Assembly: GCF_030704535.1 (NCBI RefSeq)
Contig: NC_081811.1
Coordinates: 3,922,501 to 3,986,500 of the forward strand
DNA: 64,000 nucleotides
Direction: 5' to 3'
From: Vitis vinifera
Taxonomy: Eukaryota; Streptophyta; Magnoliopsida; Vitales; Vitaceae
Of this stretch, positions 1 through 12,679 are shown one piece after another. Position 1 is the stretch's first letter. Each line of letters begins with the position of its first letter. A program made the translations under genes and the position numbers. The notes under the pieces were generated by a model, which did not search any database, was not told the DNA's origin, and was given only the letters and a program-made list of their open reading frames with translations.

Positions 1-551
1 CTGAAAAAAAAGAAGAAAAAAAAAGAATAGTTTTTCAAAATTTAGTGGTAAGCATGTTTCATGTCTCTGATGGAGTCATAATCCAGTTCTTTCTCAGAAG
101 AAAAATAAAGACACCATGGATCAAGATGGTATAATTGCAAACAAACACCATCCAAACAAAAACAAATCAAATAAAACAGCCTCTTCCAGCATTCTGAGCA
201 GTGGAGAAACTAGCAGGTCAAGAATCATAGTGTATTAAAGAAATCTACAATTCCCAGAGGGGAAAAAGGATGGTGATATTTCTAAATGTCCACTTTATCA
301 TCATTATTATTCATTTTTCAGTATAAAATACTCCTCATTTTTCCAGTGCACTTGATGTTTTACACAATTAAATGAGGGCCGAAATTGCATTAAATGTTAC
401 TAAGTCTATCATAAATAATAAAAATACATTACGAAACTAGAAACTGAATTGTCACCTAAAAAAATGTGCTGACCTGACATCTGCTGAGGAATGCATTCTA
501 GTGCATGTTGCTTCATCAACACCAGATGCTCTTTTCCAGTTTGGCCCATAT
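1..551. other. AT-rich downstream flank of the NDT1-like gene
   Basis: No convincing coding sequence is visible. The part next to 552 should be the 3' untranslated region of the minus-strand carrier gene. The remainder is AT-rich with short A and T runs. No RNA gene or repeat was recognised. Confidence 0.5.
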
Positions 552-3500
552 TCACAATGTGTGAGGATGCGGATCAGGAGGGAGTAGATTGACAAGAAAC
601 CGGTGAATCATTTCAAAACTGGTGAATGTGATTACAGCAGCTGGGGTAGTCCTCAAGAGGTTGGTGGCACACCCACGGTAAAAACCAGCAAGGCCTTCTT
701 GCTGCAATACCTTTTTAATGCAGTCAACTACACCGGAGTAACGCTTTTCTGAGTGATGCCCTTGTTCTTGAAGCCTTGATCGTACCACCTGCATATGCAA
801 AAATAAATTTCGCCATCTAAATATAATGAAAGGAGGATAAATTCAGTCTGTCCAAATTGCCAACAAACCAGTAAAGAACCTCAGTCAAACATTCATACAA
901 AAAATCCTGAAGGGCTCAAAATGCAGGAGCAAAAGTTCAATTAACTGGGCCTCAGGAGTGAAATTAAAAGAAATTAGCATTGACATTTGAAGGCTCTAAA
1001 AAGGCAAAGGGAGCTGAAACCATGTAAAATTGGTAAAGACGAAAAAAAAAAAAAAGGATCTTATACAACAAGAATGCATTTTAACAGATTGGAATTAGAT
1101 AATAGGATTTATGTTGTGAACTCAGAAAGTTGTGATAGAAACACTGTAAAATGTTCTGATGGTGCCAATTCAAAATGGAAAAGCTATGACATCCTTATTC
1201 TCATAATTAAAGCTAGTATCATAGCATCAGAGTGGTGCACAAGGCCAGTTTAAGGAAACCAACTCCTGCAAGAAAATCATTGATTGATATAGGCTTTCTA
1301 GATAACAAGTCCTAATTCTTATCTATTATATCTCCAAGAAAATTTTCGGTCGGAGTAATTTACTTTAGAAAGCATGGATTTTTTTTTTTTAGAGGGTTGT
1401 TTGAAGGCTGAAAGAGAAATATTCAATAGCTGGTACGTGAAAAAATGCTATATGCCTTTTTCCCCTCCTAGAAAAAACAATAAAACATTAAATAGACTCA
1501 AAAAAGCTTTTATAGGATTTCATTAGAAAATTCTCCTCATTATAGTTGTAGATGCTTCCCTTCACAGTTTCATTCACCTGTATAATGAAAAAAAAATGAG
1601 GGTGGTATTTTATCAAGGGAAGAAATAAATGGCCTAAAGTCTTTAATTTTTTAGGTTTGTGAGTACAACTTTATTTAATACATAAGCCCATTTTCATTTC
1701 CTACTTTTAGTACATAACATTAAAAATATCATGTTTTCTTATATTGAAAAAGAGAAGTTATTATGAAATAACATCATACCTCATGTGGATATGTCAGTGT
1801 AGATGCAAATATTTTGGAGACAGATGAGGCAACAGCAACATCAGGAGCACCGAGTTTATCCATTGTAGTGTTTTCTGGAATCATCACATAAAATCATCAC
1901 GGATTCTCCTCTCTTTGATTTTGTAAAACATTACAAAGGTGAAAACTTACCTCGACTTGCCAAATACATTTTGATTTTTTCATATGTTGGGAATTGGATG
2001 GCCACATGACTGATACCAGCCAATGCCGGCACAAGCCCACTGTTCACAGCAAAGGATATCAAAGACATTGTTAGGATTATATTTGCAATTAGAAGTGTAC
2101 TTACTAACACCACAGGGGATAATAAACCTGTATAATCCACGAATACCCTCCTCATAAGCAATTCTCCTCAAAGCTGAAAGAGTACTGCTATATGGTACAA
2201 CACCTGCTCTCATTCCTTGAGTCTGCAGAAGGAAAGGAGAGAAAAGGTGGGCTTCAACACCTCCAACATGAGCTAAAATAGAGTCTTAACCTAGCTATTT
2301 AAGATCATAAAATATATCATCATTAATGGTTTAGTAGTTGTTGTACTGGCAATTTTTTTATAGTTGTAGGAGCAGCAGCAGCAGCAGTCATCCCTAATAA
2401 TTAATCCCAATTCCAAATATGTCCTCACTACATGATCATCCACAGATCATAATTTAAGCCCTATTTATACATTCATGAGCATGAAACCATTGCATATGTG
2501 TGAAAAGAATAATAATGAAACAAAGGGAAAAATTAAGATTTCTTTTGACCTCATCAATTAGTTACTGTTTCTTACTATCTAATATAATTTAGCATCAACT
2601 TTAACATTGGTCCCACTAATAGATTTTGAGCCTGAATTTTAGGAGGAAGTTGAACACTCCATGGAGCCTTTTGACTTTCTGGACACAGATAAGTTAAAAC
2701 ACACACTATCCTCAACTACAGGGTTTTAGGGTTGCCCAAACAGACCAGTAGTTCTTCCGCTCTAAGATTTTTCTTTCTTTTTTTTTTTTCTTTTTTTATC
2801 AAGAAATTTTTGAAGTATAAAAATTGTCAAAACCATTTCTATACCAAAACAGGATAACGATCAAAACTGCAAAGGGATCCCAATCAGGAGATACATAATA
2901 AGCTACATCTGCACCCAAACTGAATTTTCTTCTGATGTATATGAGGTTGCAGAACCAATCTGGTCCCAAAGTTCCAAAGAAGGAATAACAATTTTCTGTA
3001 CTTCCAGTAAGCTTTTGCTCCGTAAACATTAAAGAAATACAAACATCCTTTTTTTTTTTTTTGGTTGCAATAGAGCAAATCCAAAGACAACACCTGCTCA
3101 TGATCCTGGAATACATTGCAATTATAGATGGAATAAGCCATGCCAAACCATCCATATCTCCCATGAGAAGACATTTATAGGCAGAGAAAACCATCCCTAT
3201 TCATCCCTCTCCTATTCTATTTTTGGCGGAACACATACTTCTTTACTTTTTAAATCAATGATTTTTCTTCCCCCTTTCTTTGCTGTTGGTGACAATTAAC
3301 AAAATTTTCAAGATTTTTAAGGACAAATGAGAAAAGGTTTTATGTCAAGACTACCAAAAGTAGAAAAAAGCAGTTCCATTTATATAGTTGGATACATTAA
3401 ACAATAATTGCATAGAGGATGTGGACTAGAGATACACACTTGAAGTCTGGTCTTCACAACCCAAAGGGGATTTGTAGCAATGGTTGTTGCAGCCCCAGCA

Positions 3501-6500
3501 CCACAGGCAGCTATCATGTTGGCACCAATTGAAAGTTGATGATTCTCATCTACATTCAAAAAGGAGTTACATAAAGAAACTGAGTATATAACAACAAAAG
3601 TTAAAGCTAAATATGGGATAATCAAGGATGAGATGGAACATGGTTATTCTCTAATTTCCCCCATAGAGAAAGCAACAGGTTATAAACCAACCATTGGAAC
3701 AAAGAAAGCTCTTGAGCTGCTCATAGATTGTAAAATACACCTACAAAAACAATAATATGGATTATTGAAAAGAAAACGAAATCTAAAAAATGTTTAGAGA
3801 CAGCATAAAAAAAAATAAAAAAAAGGACAACAACAACAACAACAAAGAGAACAACAATTGAACCATTTAACAAATAAAGAAAGCATTAAGTTCAAACCCA
3901 AAGGTAGCTACTTCAGGAATGGTCAATGATCATAATCTTGGGATACCTTAGAAATTACATCATAGTATCTTCAAACGAGAATATAATGCATAGTTGTTGT
4001 AGAAATTGCACAAATTGCTCCTATAAAAGATATTCAAGTGTAACATAAATTTATGTTACCTAACCAATTCTATTGGTGCATTGAGAAGTAAGTCATTTGA
4101 TTCTCGGTCATTCAACACCATGTCTCTTCAAACTTGTGTAAGATATATATTTCAATGATTTTCAGTTCAATCTAGTCCAAGAAAAGTGGCCTTCCCAAAC
4201 ACCAAAGCCTTTGACTCCCAACAACCCAACACAACGATAAACCCCACATTCCCCCTTCTTTCTTCCTAGTTCTCCTACAAATGGTAACTGCAAATTACAG
4301 TCTTAGGACTTTTGAAGTGGAATCAAACTGTTAGGTGCAAGGCATTGAAGTTAGTTTGGTGTGTTGGTAATCATGTAAAGGTAGAAAAAGGTTTAGGGTT
4401 ATGGAAATGGGTCCAATAAAAAACATAGTGGTTGCTTGTGTGTGAAAATGTACACGGATATGCAAAAAATGAAAGGTGGAGGTGATGGGATTTTGCAAAG
4501 GTGGAGGTGATCGGCTTCTTCAAAGAGGTTTTTGAGAGAAGCTCATTTATGAGGAGTTTGAATACTACTTTTTTGGTCTTGATTCCAAAGGGGGTGCAGA
4601 GGATTTAAAGGATTTTAAACCCATCAATTTGATAGGAGGATTGTATAAGCTTCTAGCCAAAATGTTGGCTAACAGGTTAAAAAGGGTTGTCAGCAAATTA
4701 GTTTCTGATTTTCGGCATGCTTTTGTGGAGGGAAGGCAAATCTTAAATGCGGCTCTAATTGCAAATGAGACTATCGATTCAAGGTTAAAGAACTCCACTC
4801 TCGGTATCATTTGTAAGCTTAATATTGAGATGGCTTATGATCATGTTAATTGGAGTTTTCAATTGGCAGTTATAAAGAAAATGGGTTTTGAGCAAAAGCG
4901 GGAGGGTTGGATGAAGTGGTGCATTTTTTTAGCTTCTTTCTTAGTTTTAGTGAATGGGACCCCTATTGATTTCTTCCAAAGTTCTAGAGGTCTAAGACAA
5001 GGGGGCCCCTTTCTCTCCTTATTTATTTGTTCTTGCAATGGAGGTCTTGAGTCAATTTCTTGTTAAGGCAAGGGAAATAAGTTTCATCTCTGGTTTTTCG
5101 GTGGGTGGGAGGGGTATAATAGGCTAGTTGAGGTGACTCATGTGGTTTGAGGCACTTAAAGGGTTGAAAGTCAATTTTGATAAGAGTGAAATCATCCCAA
5201 TGGGAAGGATTGACAATTTGGAAAAGTTGGCAGTTGAGTTGGGTTGTTGGTTGGAGAATCTTTGATTTACTTATCTAAGCCTTCCTTTGGGAGCCTCGTT
5301 CAAGTCAGAGCCAATGTGGGAAGAGGTGCAAGAGAGAGTGCAAAAAAGACCAGGATTGTGGAAAAGATAATACTTGTTGAAAGAAGGGAGACTCACTCTC
5401 ATTAAAAGCACTTTGTCTAGTCTCCCTATTTATTGCATGTCCCTCATAGTAATTTCCAAGAAGGGTAAGTTTAAGATTTGCAAAATTCCAAAGAGATTTT
5501 TCTTTTGGTAGAAGAGCTTTAGAGAAAAAACTTCATCTAGTGAATTGGGCTAAAGTATGCTTAGACAAAAGGATAAGAGGATTGGGAATTAGGAATCTTA
5601 CTGTTCTTAACAAGGCGCTTCTGGGTAAGTGGGGTTGGAGATTCACTGTGGAAAGAGACTCTTTGTGGAGGCGGGTGATTGTTGGGAAGTTTGAAGAGGA
5701 AGGGGGAGGTTGGACTTCAAGGGTGCTTAGAGAAGGTTATGAAGTTAGATTTTGGAAATCCATCAAGAAAAATTGGGAGGTTTTTCAAATTAGGGTTGGC
5801 TTTATTACCTATCAAAAAAAAAAAAAAAAATAGGGTTGGCTTTATTATTAGGAATGGGAGGAGAATCAAGTTTTGGTTGAACAAATGGTGTAGTGACTCC
5901 CCAATAAAAGGTCTTTCCCCCTTTATTTGTCATCATTGATTCAAAGGATGAGTGGGTGGCAGATATGTGGGAGGACGAAAGGGAACTAGGTCATTGGAGT
6001 CTTTGTTTCTCAAGACAATGCCATGATTGAGAGTTAGAAATGATGGAAGCTTTTTTGCGGAGAATTCAAAAGCATTCAATTAAGCGTGAGATGGAGAATA
6101 GAATGACTTGGTCAGTCTCAAAGAATGAAAAGTTTTCTATTAAGGCATTCGACTTTTTCCTAACTCCAAGGGGTGGAGAGGCTTTTCAAGTTATAGAGGT
6201 TTGGAACTCGTGGGCATCGACGAGATTTGGCTTTTTCACATGGGAAGGATCACGAGGAAGAGTCCTGACTTTAGACTAATTGAAAAGAAGGGGGGTTTCT
6301 CTAGTAAATAGGTTGTTTTTTATGTAAAAGGGAGGAAGAGTCCATCAACTATTTGCTTCTTCATTGTGTCATAACTAATTATCTATGGCAACTAACTTTC
6401 TCATTATTTGGCTTGCAATGGGTGATACATTCAGATTGACATTGCTAAGTTGGAGTGGAGCACAAGTAGGAAAAAACAGAAGAAAGCTTGGTTAATTGCC

Positions 6501-9500
6501 CCTTTGTGCCTTCTTTGAGTCATTTAGCGTGAAAGAGATAGGAGGGCTTTTGAAAAGATATAAACTTCATATCAAAAGCTTAAGTCTACTTTTTTGTTTT
6601 CCTTATTGGACCTTGTTAGGACTCTTGTAGAAGTTTTTGATCGATTTTGTAGATTGGTTAGGAGCCAAGTAGTGGTGGGCAAGTGGTTTTGTTCTTTCCC
6701 TTTTTTTTTTTCCTTTCTTTTTATGCTTGGCTCCCTTTGTATACTCCTAGCGTACTTTGGCGTGTTTCAACCTTTCTTCTATCTATAATTTTATCTGCAT
6801 ACTTTTCAAAGAAAAAAAAGATATGCAAAAAATGAAGATTGTAACTTAGAATTGATATCCTCATAGGAAATGTTAGTCACATTTCATAATCCCAAAGGAA
6901 ACCAAGTGGCATTCTACAAAATCTTATATGAGGCTTTCGATATTGTTAAAAAGTGTCTCAAATTCCTATATTGTATTTAGTTAAAGAATATTGAATAAAA
7001 TATTTCCTTATAAAAATAAGCATCCTTTATAGGTATATCTTTATAAATATTCTAAATTATGAGGAAAAAAAATCATAAAATTGTGATAGATATAGAAGGC
7101 CCATATGAGGTAGATGGAGATGTGAGAAAAATGAGGAGAAATTGGATGAAACAAATCTCACATTTAGGGTGTAGATACTACTTGCAAGAAAACTTTGGAT
7201 TGTTTCGAAGGGGATAGTGAAATAATTTTCTCTTATCTGCAAATGTAAGCATGATTAGTTGAAGTGAACAAATTTCTTTTCTTTTAACACTCATAACACA
7301 ACCCATGGTATCAAAGTCTACTGTTTTTTTTTTTTTTTTTGATAGGTATCAAAGTCTCTATTGTTACAACAAATTGATATTAGAGCCTATGTTAAGATTT
7401 CCATAAAAGCTAAAGGGAATATCTAAGGTTCAAGATTCCAAAACTGCAACATGAATATAAAAATGGTACAAAAGATTTTTTTTAATAACCGGAAAACCAT
7501 GGCACAGCCCCTCTAACCCACCCATGGCTTTAAAACCCTAAGGACCCTAACCGCACCCACCACAACTAGCTCTGGGTAATCCAAGAATTGCTAATGGTAG
7601 GAATCAAGACCATGCACCTCTACCACACATCCTAAGACTCACCCTTACCATTGGGTCATACCCTAATGGACAAAAATGGTAAATCAAAATTCCTTTGTAG
7701 TTTTCTTGTGTGATCCAAAAATGATACAATCATATGTTGGATCACACAAGAAAACTACAAAAGGATTTCTGATTGAAGATAAAGTTAGTTGCTCTTTCTT
7801 CATAATGGCATACATGTAGAATGCAATTTCTTATTTGGAATAAGTGTAATCACTCCATACACTAATCGGATCTTGAAAGATGGAAAAGGAATTGCCTGAA
7901 TGATTTCAATTCATAGAGATATATATTAATAGGCAAACAGTGAGTTTTCATGAAACATGAGGAAGGCATAGGGCAGAGTAACGATTCAGAAAATCGAGTA
8001 CTATGAACCTAGGGATGGAAGTAGTGCATACTAATTTGATATTCTTTCATTCAAAACTTAAATTTCTTGTAGATGTGGTTCAAATAAGTTTCTAAGTACA
8101 CATAAGTGATTGCCTCGATAATAACTTATTGTAAGAGTTGAGTTCACCAGTGACATATGTAAAAAGAGATGTGCATGGTGGAGGCCTGTATCATAGAGAT
8201 GAAGGCTTAACTTGATGAAATTTAAGTTAAAGTGAAGATCGTTGGAAAGTGCCTTAATTTCTCTAATTGGTACATATCCCATCCAGTAAAGAATATTTTA
8301 TATTTGACATTTTATAATAGAAATACGTTTCCTTCCAGAACAAGTCAAATGTGTTAAAAATATCTTTACAAATATTTTAAATTCATAAGAGGAACGAGTT
8401 ATGAGATTGAGATGAGCTTGTAAATATCATGGGAGATAAGTAAACATGTGGAGAAGATTAGGAAACACCTAGTGAAGCGAGCTCCCCTTCAAAGTGCAGA
8501 TGCTAGGAAAAAAGAAAATATAGATTGTTCAAAGCTTGACATAGATTGTTTTGAAACTTGGGAGTTGTATTTGTTTTTTCTTTCCTATGTGAGTCTTCTA
8601 CAATGTAGTGAATTGGTTTTTTCTCATCCATGGGCGTAAGCATGGTTGACTAAACCACATAAAACCTCATGCAACTTTATGTGTGTGATTTGCTTTATCT
8701 TTACTCTTATTGCACAACACATGGCATTAAAAATTCCACAACTACAACAAATATTTGAGTCAATAAATAATTTAGACCATATATCCTTAAACTCAATCAA
8801 TCATTCATGGCTCATGCAAACAGCTAGATTTATTGGACAAGGTCCCTTTAGCATTTGACGATAGTGTTCATCAACAAATCCTTTCTAACAGGAATACAAA
8901 CACTCTGTATTTTAACTGGCCAAGATTCTTTATGTTTTAAAGGCAAAGGGCATATTGGACTAGGAGGTTGGCAATAATTCTAGGAAATGTTTTTTAGGGG
9001 CTAATGTGGGAGACCTACAAGGCTTTAGGAATATAGAGTCCCTAATTAGATTTCATCCACATAGAATAACTACAAAATGAAGAAAGCTAAAAAAGGAGAG
9101 TGAGGGAAAATAAAATTATCATTTTCTCTTCATGAACACATCACATGAAAAAGCTAGAGAATCTAATTTCATTATTCCCACTTCCCAATTTAAAAAAAAA
9201 AAAAAAATTCCCTTCTCATTTTCCCAAATAATCTCTCCAATTTAATTATAACAAAGGAACTCAAGACTTCACAATTCACAAAGCAAAAAAAGCGACGCTC
9301 TTTATTTTTAAGTACATTTATATTAGGTATAATATCAACCCCTGGAGTAATAAAACAGACAATCACCTTACAATTATACCAAGTCAAAAACATCCTCAAG
9401 CCTTTGCAAACAAACACGGGTATGAAATAATAGCCAGGAAAAGAGAGAGAACTCACTGCCCAGTTTGGAAGCAATGCTAGGACTGTGGGAGAAAGCCCAC

Positions 9501-10419
9501 GATACATGCCTCGCAATCCCTCCTTCTGAAATATTTGTTCCAAACTCCCAACAATGAGACTACCTAGCGACATGGAGAAACTACCACTATTAAGGTCTTG
9601 TAAATGCCTGATCACATTCATTACAAATAACATGTACTTGCACTCGTTAAATCACTATATCCTTAACCTATTGAATAAACTATAAAACCATATATCCTCA
9701 TGATTCCAAGTGTGTTAGGGTTTTTCATCCTTATAAACTAGAAACTAGTATATCCTTGTGCATGTATCCAAAGGTTTTCCCCCTTAACCATGAGCATATT
9801 TGAACGCATATAAAATACTCCTGCCTTCAATGAAGTTGGAAATATACCTGAATTTTGTTATGACTTGAGGTAATCCACACAGATTAAGTACATAAACTGC
9901 CATCAAATGATTCCTTTCAAGTCAAAAGACTTACCTTTAATGTTTCCATTACCCAGCTGAGGCAGCCCATGAACCTGAAACCTCGTCTTAATAACATCTA
10001 AAGGGCACACAAACGTAGCCGCAATGACTCCTGTATGAGAATTCCCAAATTCAAAGCGTCAAACCGAATATATCGAAGCTTCACTCACAAAATTGAAAAA
10101 GATATTCCAAGGAAATGGATATTTAAAAGAAAATTCCAGGATGAATGTTTAAATCGGCCGTTTGGCAACCATCTAAAAGTTTAACACAATGAACCGATTG
10201 ATTAAAAGTACTCCCATAAGAACCAAACAAACATCCATGTTCTGTTTGATTGTAAAGAAAAGCAGAAAAAAATTAAATAAATAAAGCCTTCTATTTCTCT
10301 CTTTCCCTCCCTTTTTCTCTCAACCAAACAGATAGAATTCAACACGTACCGGCCGCAGCGCCTGCGCCAGCATTACAGAGGAGGCCCCTGGGGCTAGGAG
10401 CATGAGATTCTGCAGGCAT
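552..10419 (-). CDS. NDT1: NAD+ transporter of the mitochondrial carrier family (NDT1-like), 9 exons
   Basis: Inner-membrane carrier that in the NDT1 family exchanges NAD+ for ADP or AMP. Exons in transcript order: 10350-10419, 9935-10030, 9457-9563, 3692-3740, 3440-3549, 2128-2222, 1951-2039, 1780-1874, 552-788. All junctions are GT-AG and all phases agree, giving 948 nt and 315 residues; Arabidopsis NDT1 has about 312. The three carrier repeats are visible: [11 protein letters not shown] near residue 30, [11 protein letters not shown] near 140 and YPHEVVRSRLQ near 240. The start MPAESHAP precedes a glycine/alanine-rich first helix. The 5.7-kb intron between 3741 and 9456 carries an antisense LINE and Copia-like LTR pieces. 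The gene lies head-to-head with the DUF789 gene, about 8.5 kb away. A folate-type carrier is the main alternative, but the sequence fits NDT1 almost throughout. Confidence 0.93.
4457..6836 (+). mobile_element. 5'-truncated LINE (L1-type) with 17-bp target-site duplication
   Basis: A non-LTR retrotransposon fragment lies antisense in the long NDT1 intron. The body is 4474-6819. It is bounded by a perfect 17-bp duplication, gatatgcaaaaaatgaa, at 4457-4473 and 6820-6836. The 5' part codes for reverse transcriptase: [26 protein letters not shown], and [10 protein letters not shown] around 4640-5020. A zinc-knuckle (zf-RVT type) region follows at about 6040-6420, then a 3' untranslated part ending in an A-rich tail. 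It is broken by several frame changes and stops. ORF1 and the endonuclease are absent, as expected from 5' truncation during target-primed reverse transcription. Confidence 0.9.
5791..5847 (+). mobile_element. Micro-insertion: LINE-like tail only, nested in the larger LINE
   Basis: A 23-bp insert at 5808-5830 reads cctatc followed by 17 A. It is flanked by a perfect 17-bp direct repeat, tagggttggctttatta, at 5791-5807 and 5831-5847. Removing one repeat and the insert (40 bp) restores a continuous LINE reading frame across the site (VGFI into RNGRRIKFW). This is the footprint of a retroposition event that copied almost nothing beyond the poly(A) tail. Confidence 0.8.
6950..7400 (+). mobile_element. 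Decayed Copia-type LTR piece (fossil)
   Basis: The stretch from about 6950 to 7305 has the layout of plant Copia LTR ends: a tgttaaaa start, an AT-rich body, and a 'ttctcttatctgcaaatgtaagcat' type end region. A primer-binding-site-like tggtatcaaag follows near 7306. A second, diverged copy lies at 8350-8715. It is old and broken. The family is judged from pattern memory only. Confidence 0.4.
7307..7357 (-). mobile_element. Micro-insertion: LINE-like tail only, minus orientation
   Basis: A direct repeat ggtatcaaagtct occurs at 7307-7319 and 7345-7357. Between them is a 25-bp insert that on the minus strand reads tatc, then a run of 17 A, then a few bases. The tatc-plus-A-run tail is the same as in the insertion at 5808-5830. 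It lies inside the Copia-like fossil, at the primer-binding-like site. The trailing bases suggest the duplication may be slightly longer and imperfect. Confidence 0.55.
7694..7761. repeat. Perfect 24-bp inverted repeat with 20-bp loop
   Basis: Arms at 7694-7717 and 7738-7761 are exact reverse complements, and pairing continues imperfectly outward for roughly 10 bp. The loop is itself partly self-complementary (atgat/atcat). It lies in the long NDT1 intron. It could be a snap-back element or a hairpin transcript. No known microRNA was recognised in the arms. Confidence 0.85.
8350..8770 (+). mobile_element. Second decayed Copia-type LTR piece (fossil)
   Basis: It resembles 6950-7400 in its start (tgttaaaaatatcttta), in its end (ttctcatccatgggcgtaag), and in a following primer-binding-like stretch near 8720. 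Together the two pieces suggest remains of one or two old, broken elements in the NDT1 intron. No clear internal protein was found between them. Confidence 0.4.
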
Positions 10420-10960
10420 AGCTGAAATTCTCGCGAGAAAATAGAGAAACCTGAGCGATATTCAAAGATTCCTCTCTCGAGAGGGAGATCGCAGAGAACC
10501 AAAGTCGCATGGCCAGAGCCGAAGCTTCTGAGTCGAATCGGACGAGTTAGGGCTTGTAGGAAAAGATTCAGCAGCTAGACAGTCTCTCGATAAGACCGAG
10601 AGCCAGATAACTGGAATCGCGTGGGATATTCATTAGAGGGGAAAGCAAAAATGAGAATTGTGCGTGGGATTCTCCATCCCGGATTCGTGGCGCTTTCATC
10701 TGCACCGCACGATTCGCCACGTATGGGTCCACTGAGTTTTAAATCATTGCTTTATCGCGAACCAGATGCGCGTTTTTGCGGAGAACCGTTCTTGGCAATT
10801 CGAAGTGGCGTGCCTTGACCGTGCGGATGCGGTCCCTTTCTGGCTAGCGGTGAGTCAAAGCGGCTGAGCCAGCACCACGATGGGTTCAATTAGGTCGAGC
10901 CGCGGCTTAGGGTTTAGGGGGTGTAGGTACAATTTTAACTTTGCCTTGATGACAGATAAA
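10420..10960 (-). promoter_or_regulatory. 5' untranslated and promoter region of the NDT1-like gene
   Basis: This is a GC-richer island just upstream of the carrier start at 10419, in contrast to the very AT-rich DNA beyond 10960. A 5' untranslated region probably covers the first 100-200 bases. No clear TATA box stands out. The plus-strand reading frame at 10621-10818 has no recognisable protein features and is taken as chance. Confidence 0.4.
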
Positions 10961-11079
10961 AAAAACGCAATATAAAATCTATTATTTCATTAATAGAATT
11001 TTTCAATCATTTAATCTTAATAAGAGACAACAATACGTTTTCATATCAACTTAAGGATATTTTCTTAAAACTTAATGAG

Positions 11080-11480
11080 TATTTAATAAATCAATTTAAT
11101 AACTTAAAATAATTTAATAATTTAATTTAAATAATTAAATATATTTAATAAAATAATTTAATGATATAATTTAAAATAAAAATCAACTTTAATAATTTAT
11201 TTTACCCTTTTATTTTTATTTGTCCTAATCAATTATTCTACTATTTCCATTATTACTCAAGTTCATTTATCCTAATTCTAATTATAATTTATGAATAAAT
11301 TTTAAATTAATTTTATTAAATAATCTTAATACTTAAAATAAAAATTAAGTAATAAATTTTGTTTCAATAATTTAATTTTAAATTAGTTTAAATTATTAAG
11401 TTTTATTAAATATTTTCAAATTTAAATTTTTTGTTGTTTAAATTTTTATTTTTATTTTTATCTTAACCTTACACCTTTTA
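11080..11480 (+). repeat. AT-rich MITE-like repeat, copy A
   Basis: It shares a word order with copies at 12146-12545 and 41921-42356. The order is taataatttaa motifs, ttaatttaa near a 'cattaa' core, ataatatgacttaaaataaaaat, attataatttatgaa, and taatcttaatacttaaaat followed by aaaattaagtaataa. Ends are indistinct in this copy. Confidence 0.45.
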
Positions 11481-12145
11481 AATTCAAATTAAAGTTGAAA
11501 AAAATTAAATTTAGGGGGAAAAAAGGAAGTATATCATTATTATTTAAACATATGCTCCACAAAAAAAAAAAAAAAAAAAAAGATTATGGTGGAAAGTTAT
11601 TTGATTGCGATAAAAAATGAAAATTGTGATTTTTATATATCACATTAAAAATGGAGTTTCGTAAAAGATGGAACGCACGTGACAGCTGATAGGAAGGTTG
11701 TAAATAAACAAAGTAAAAAATGCGTACATAATGATTTTGTCTCTATAGCCCACATATTGCCAATTTTTCAAACACATGACGTGTCTGCTTACGACCTTCT
11801 TGTTGTCCATCACTGACACCGTCAATTGCTCGGAAATCATCCATTCATATGGTTTGACCAAATTGTTATTATTATGAGGATAGGGCATATAATATATGAC
11901 AAGGTTGTAACTAAAAATGCAAGGTTTTTATCCCTTGTGGAAGACAACAACACCAGGTATTTTAATTAGTTCTCTTTTATTTTTATTTTTGTTTTGGAGA
12001 ATAAAAAATAATAATTGAACACAATGTCAATTTTAGCATATTTCGTATGCATTTCAACCTAAAAAGTATTATAAAAATGAAAATAAATAAATATTTGACA
12101 AATTATTAAGAAATTTGTTTGATTAGCCAATTTTCTATTTATTTA

Positions 12146-12545
12146 GTGCACGTTTGATAAATTAACTTAATAATTTAAAGTGTCTTAATAACTTAATTTA
12201 AGTCATTAAGTGAATTAAGTTTATTGATAAAATAATTTAATAATATGACTTAAAATAATATCAACTATAAGTAATATGTAAAAATAATCAACTTATTTTT
12301 AATTTCATATCTTTAATTTATTTGTACAATCTCTTTTACAACTCTATAATTTTTATTGTTACCCGATCTTCTTTACCTTAATTATAATTTATGAAGACGA
12401 ATATATCAAATTAATTATTTAAAATAAATTTTAAGTTAATTTTATCAAATAACCTTAATATTTAAAGCAAAAATTAAGTAATAAGTTTTAAGTCAACAAC
12501 TTAAATATGATTTAAATTTCAAATGAATCACATTCAAAATGGAAT
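12146..12545 (+). repeat. AT-rich MITE-like repeat, copy B
   Basis: It is the same family as 11080-11480 and the inverted copy at 41921-42356. It begins with cgtttgataaattaactt and has the same internal landmarks in the same order. The copies are diverged, so the family is old. Its superfamily is not established. Confidence 0.45.
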
Positions 12546-12679
12546 TTGAAACTTTTTCATATTATAAAGAAAATGGAATTTGCATTAATCTTCTCTTAGA
12601 AAATTCAAAATTAAGAAGAAATGATTTTAGAGTATAGTTCCTTTACTCATTAATAAAGTCTTTTCCCTCATACAACTCG

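Noticed and set aside
987-1253. 88-codon plus-strand frame
   Set aside because: It lies in an intron of the minus-strand carrier gene, has low-complexity lysine runs, and shows no domain.
2799-3194. 131-codon minus-strand frame
   Set aside because: It lies in an intron of the NDT1-like gene, contains a poly-lysine run from a T tract, and has no known domain.
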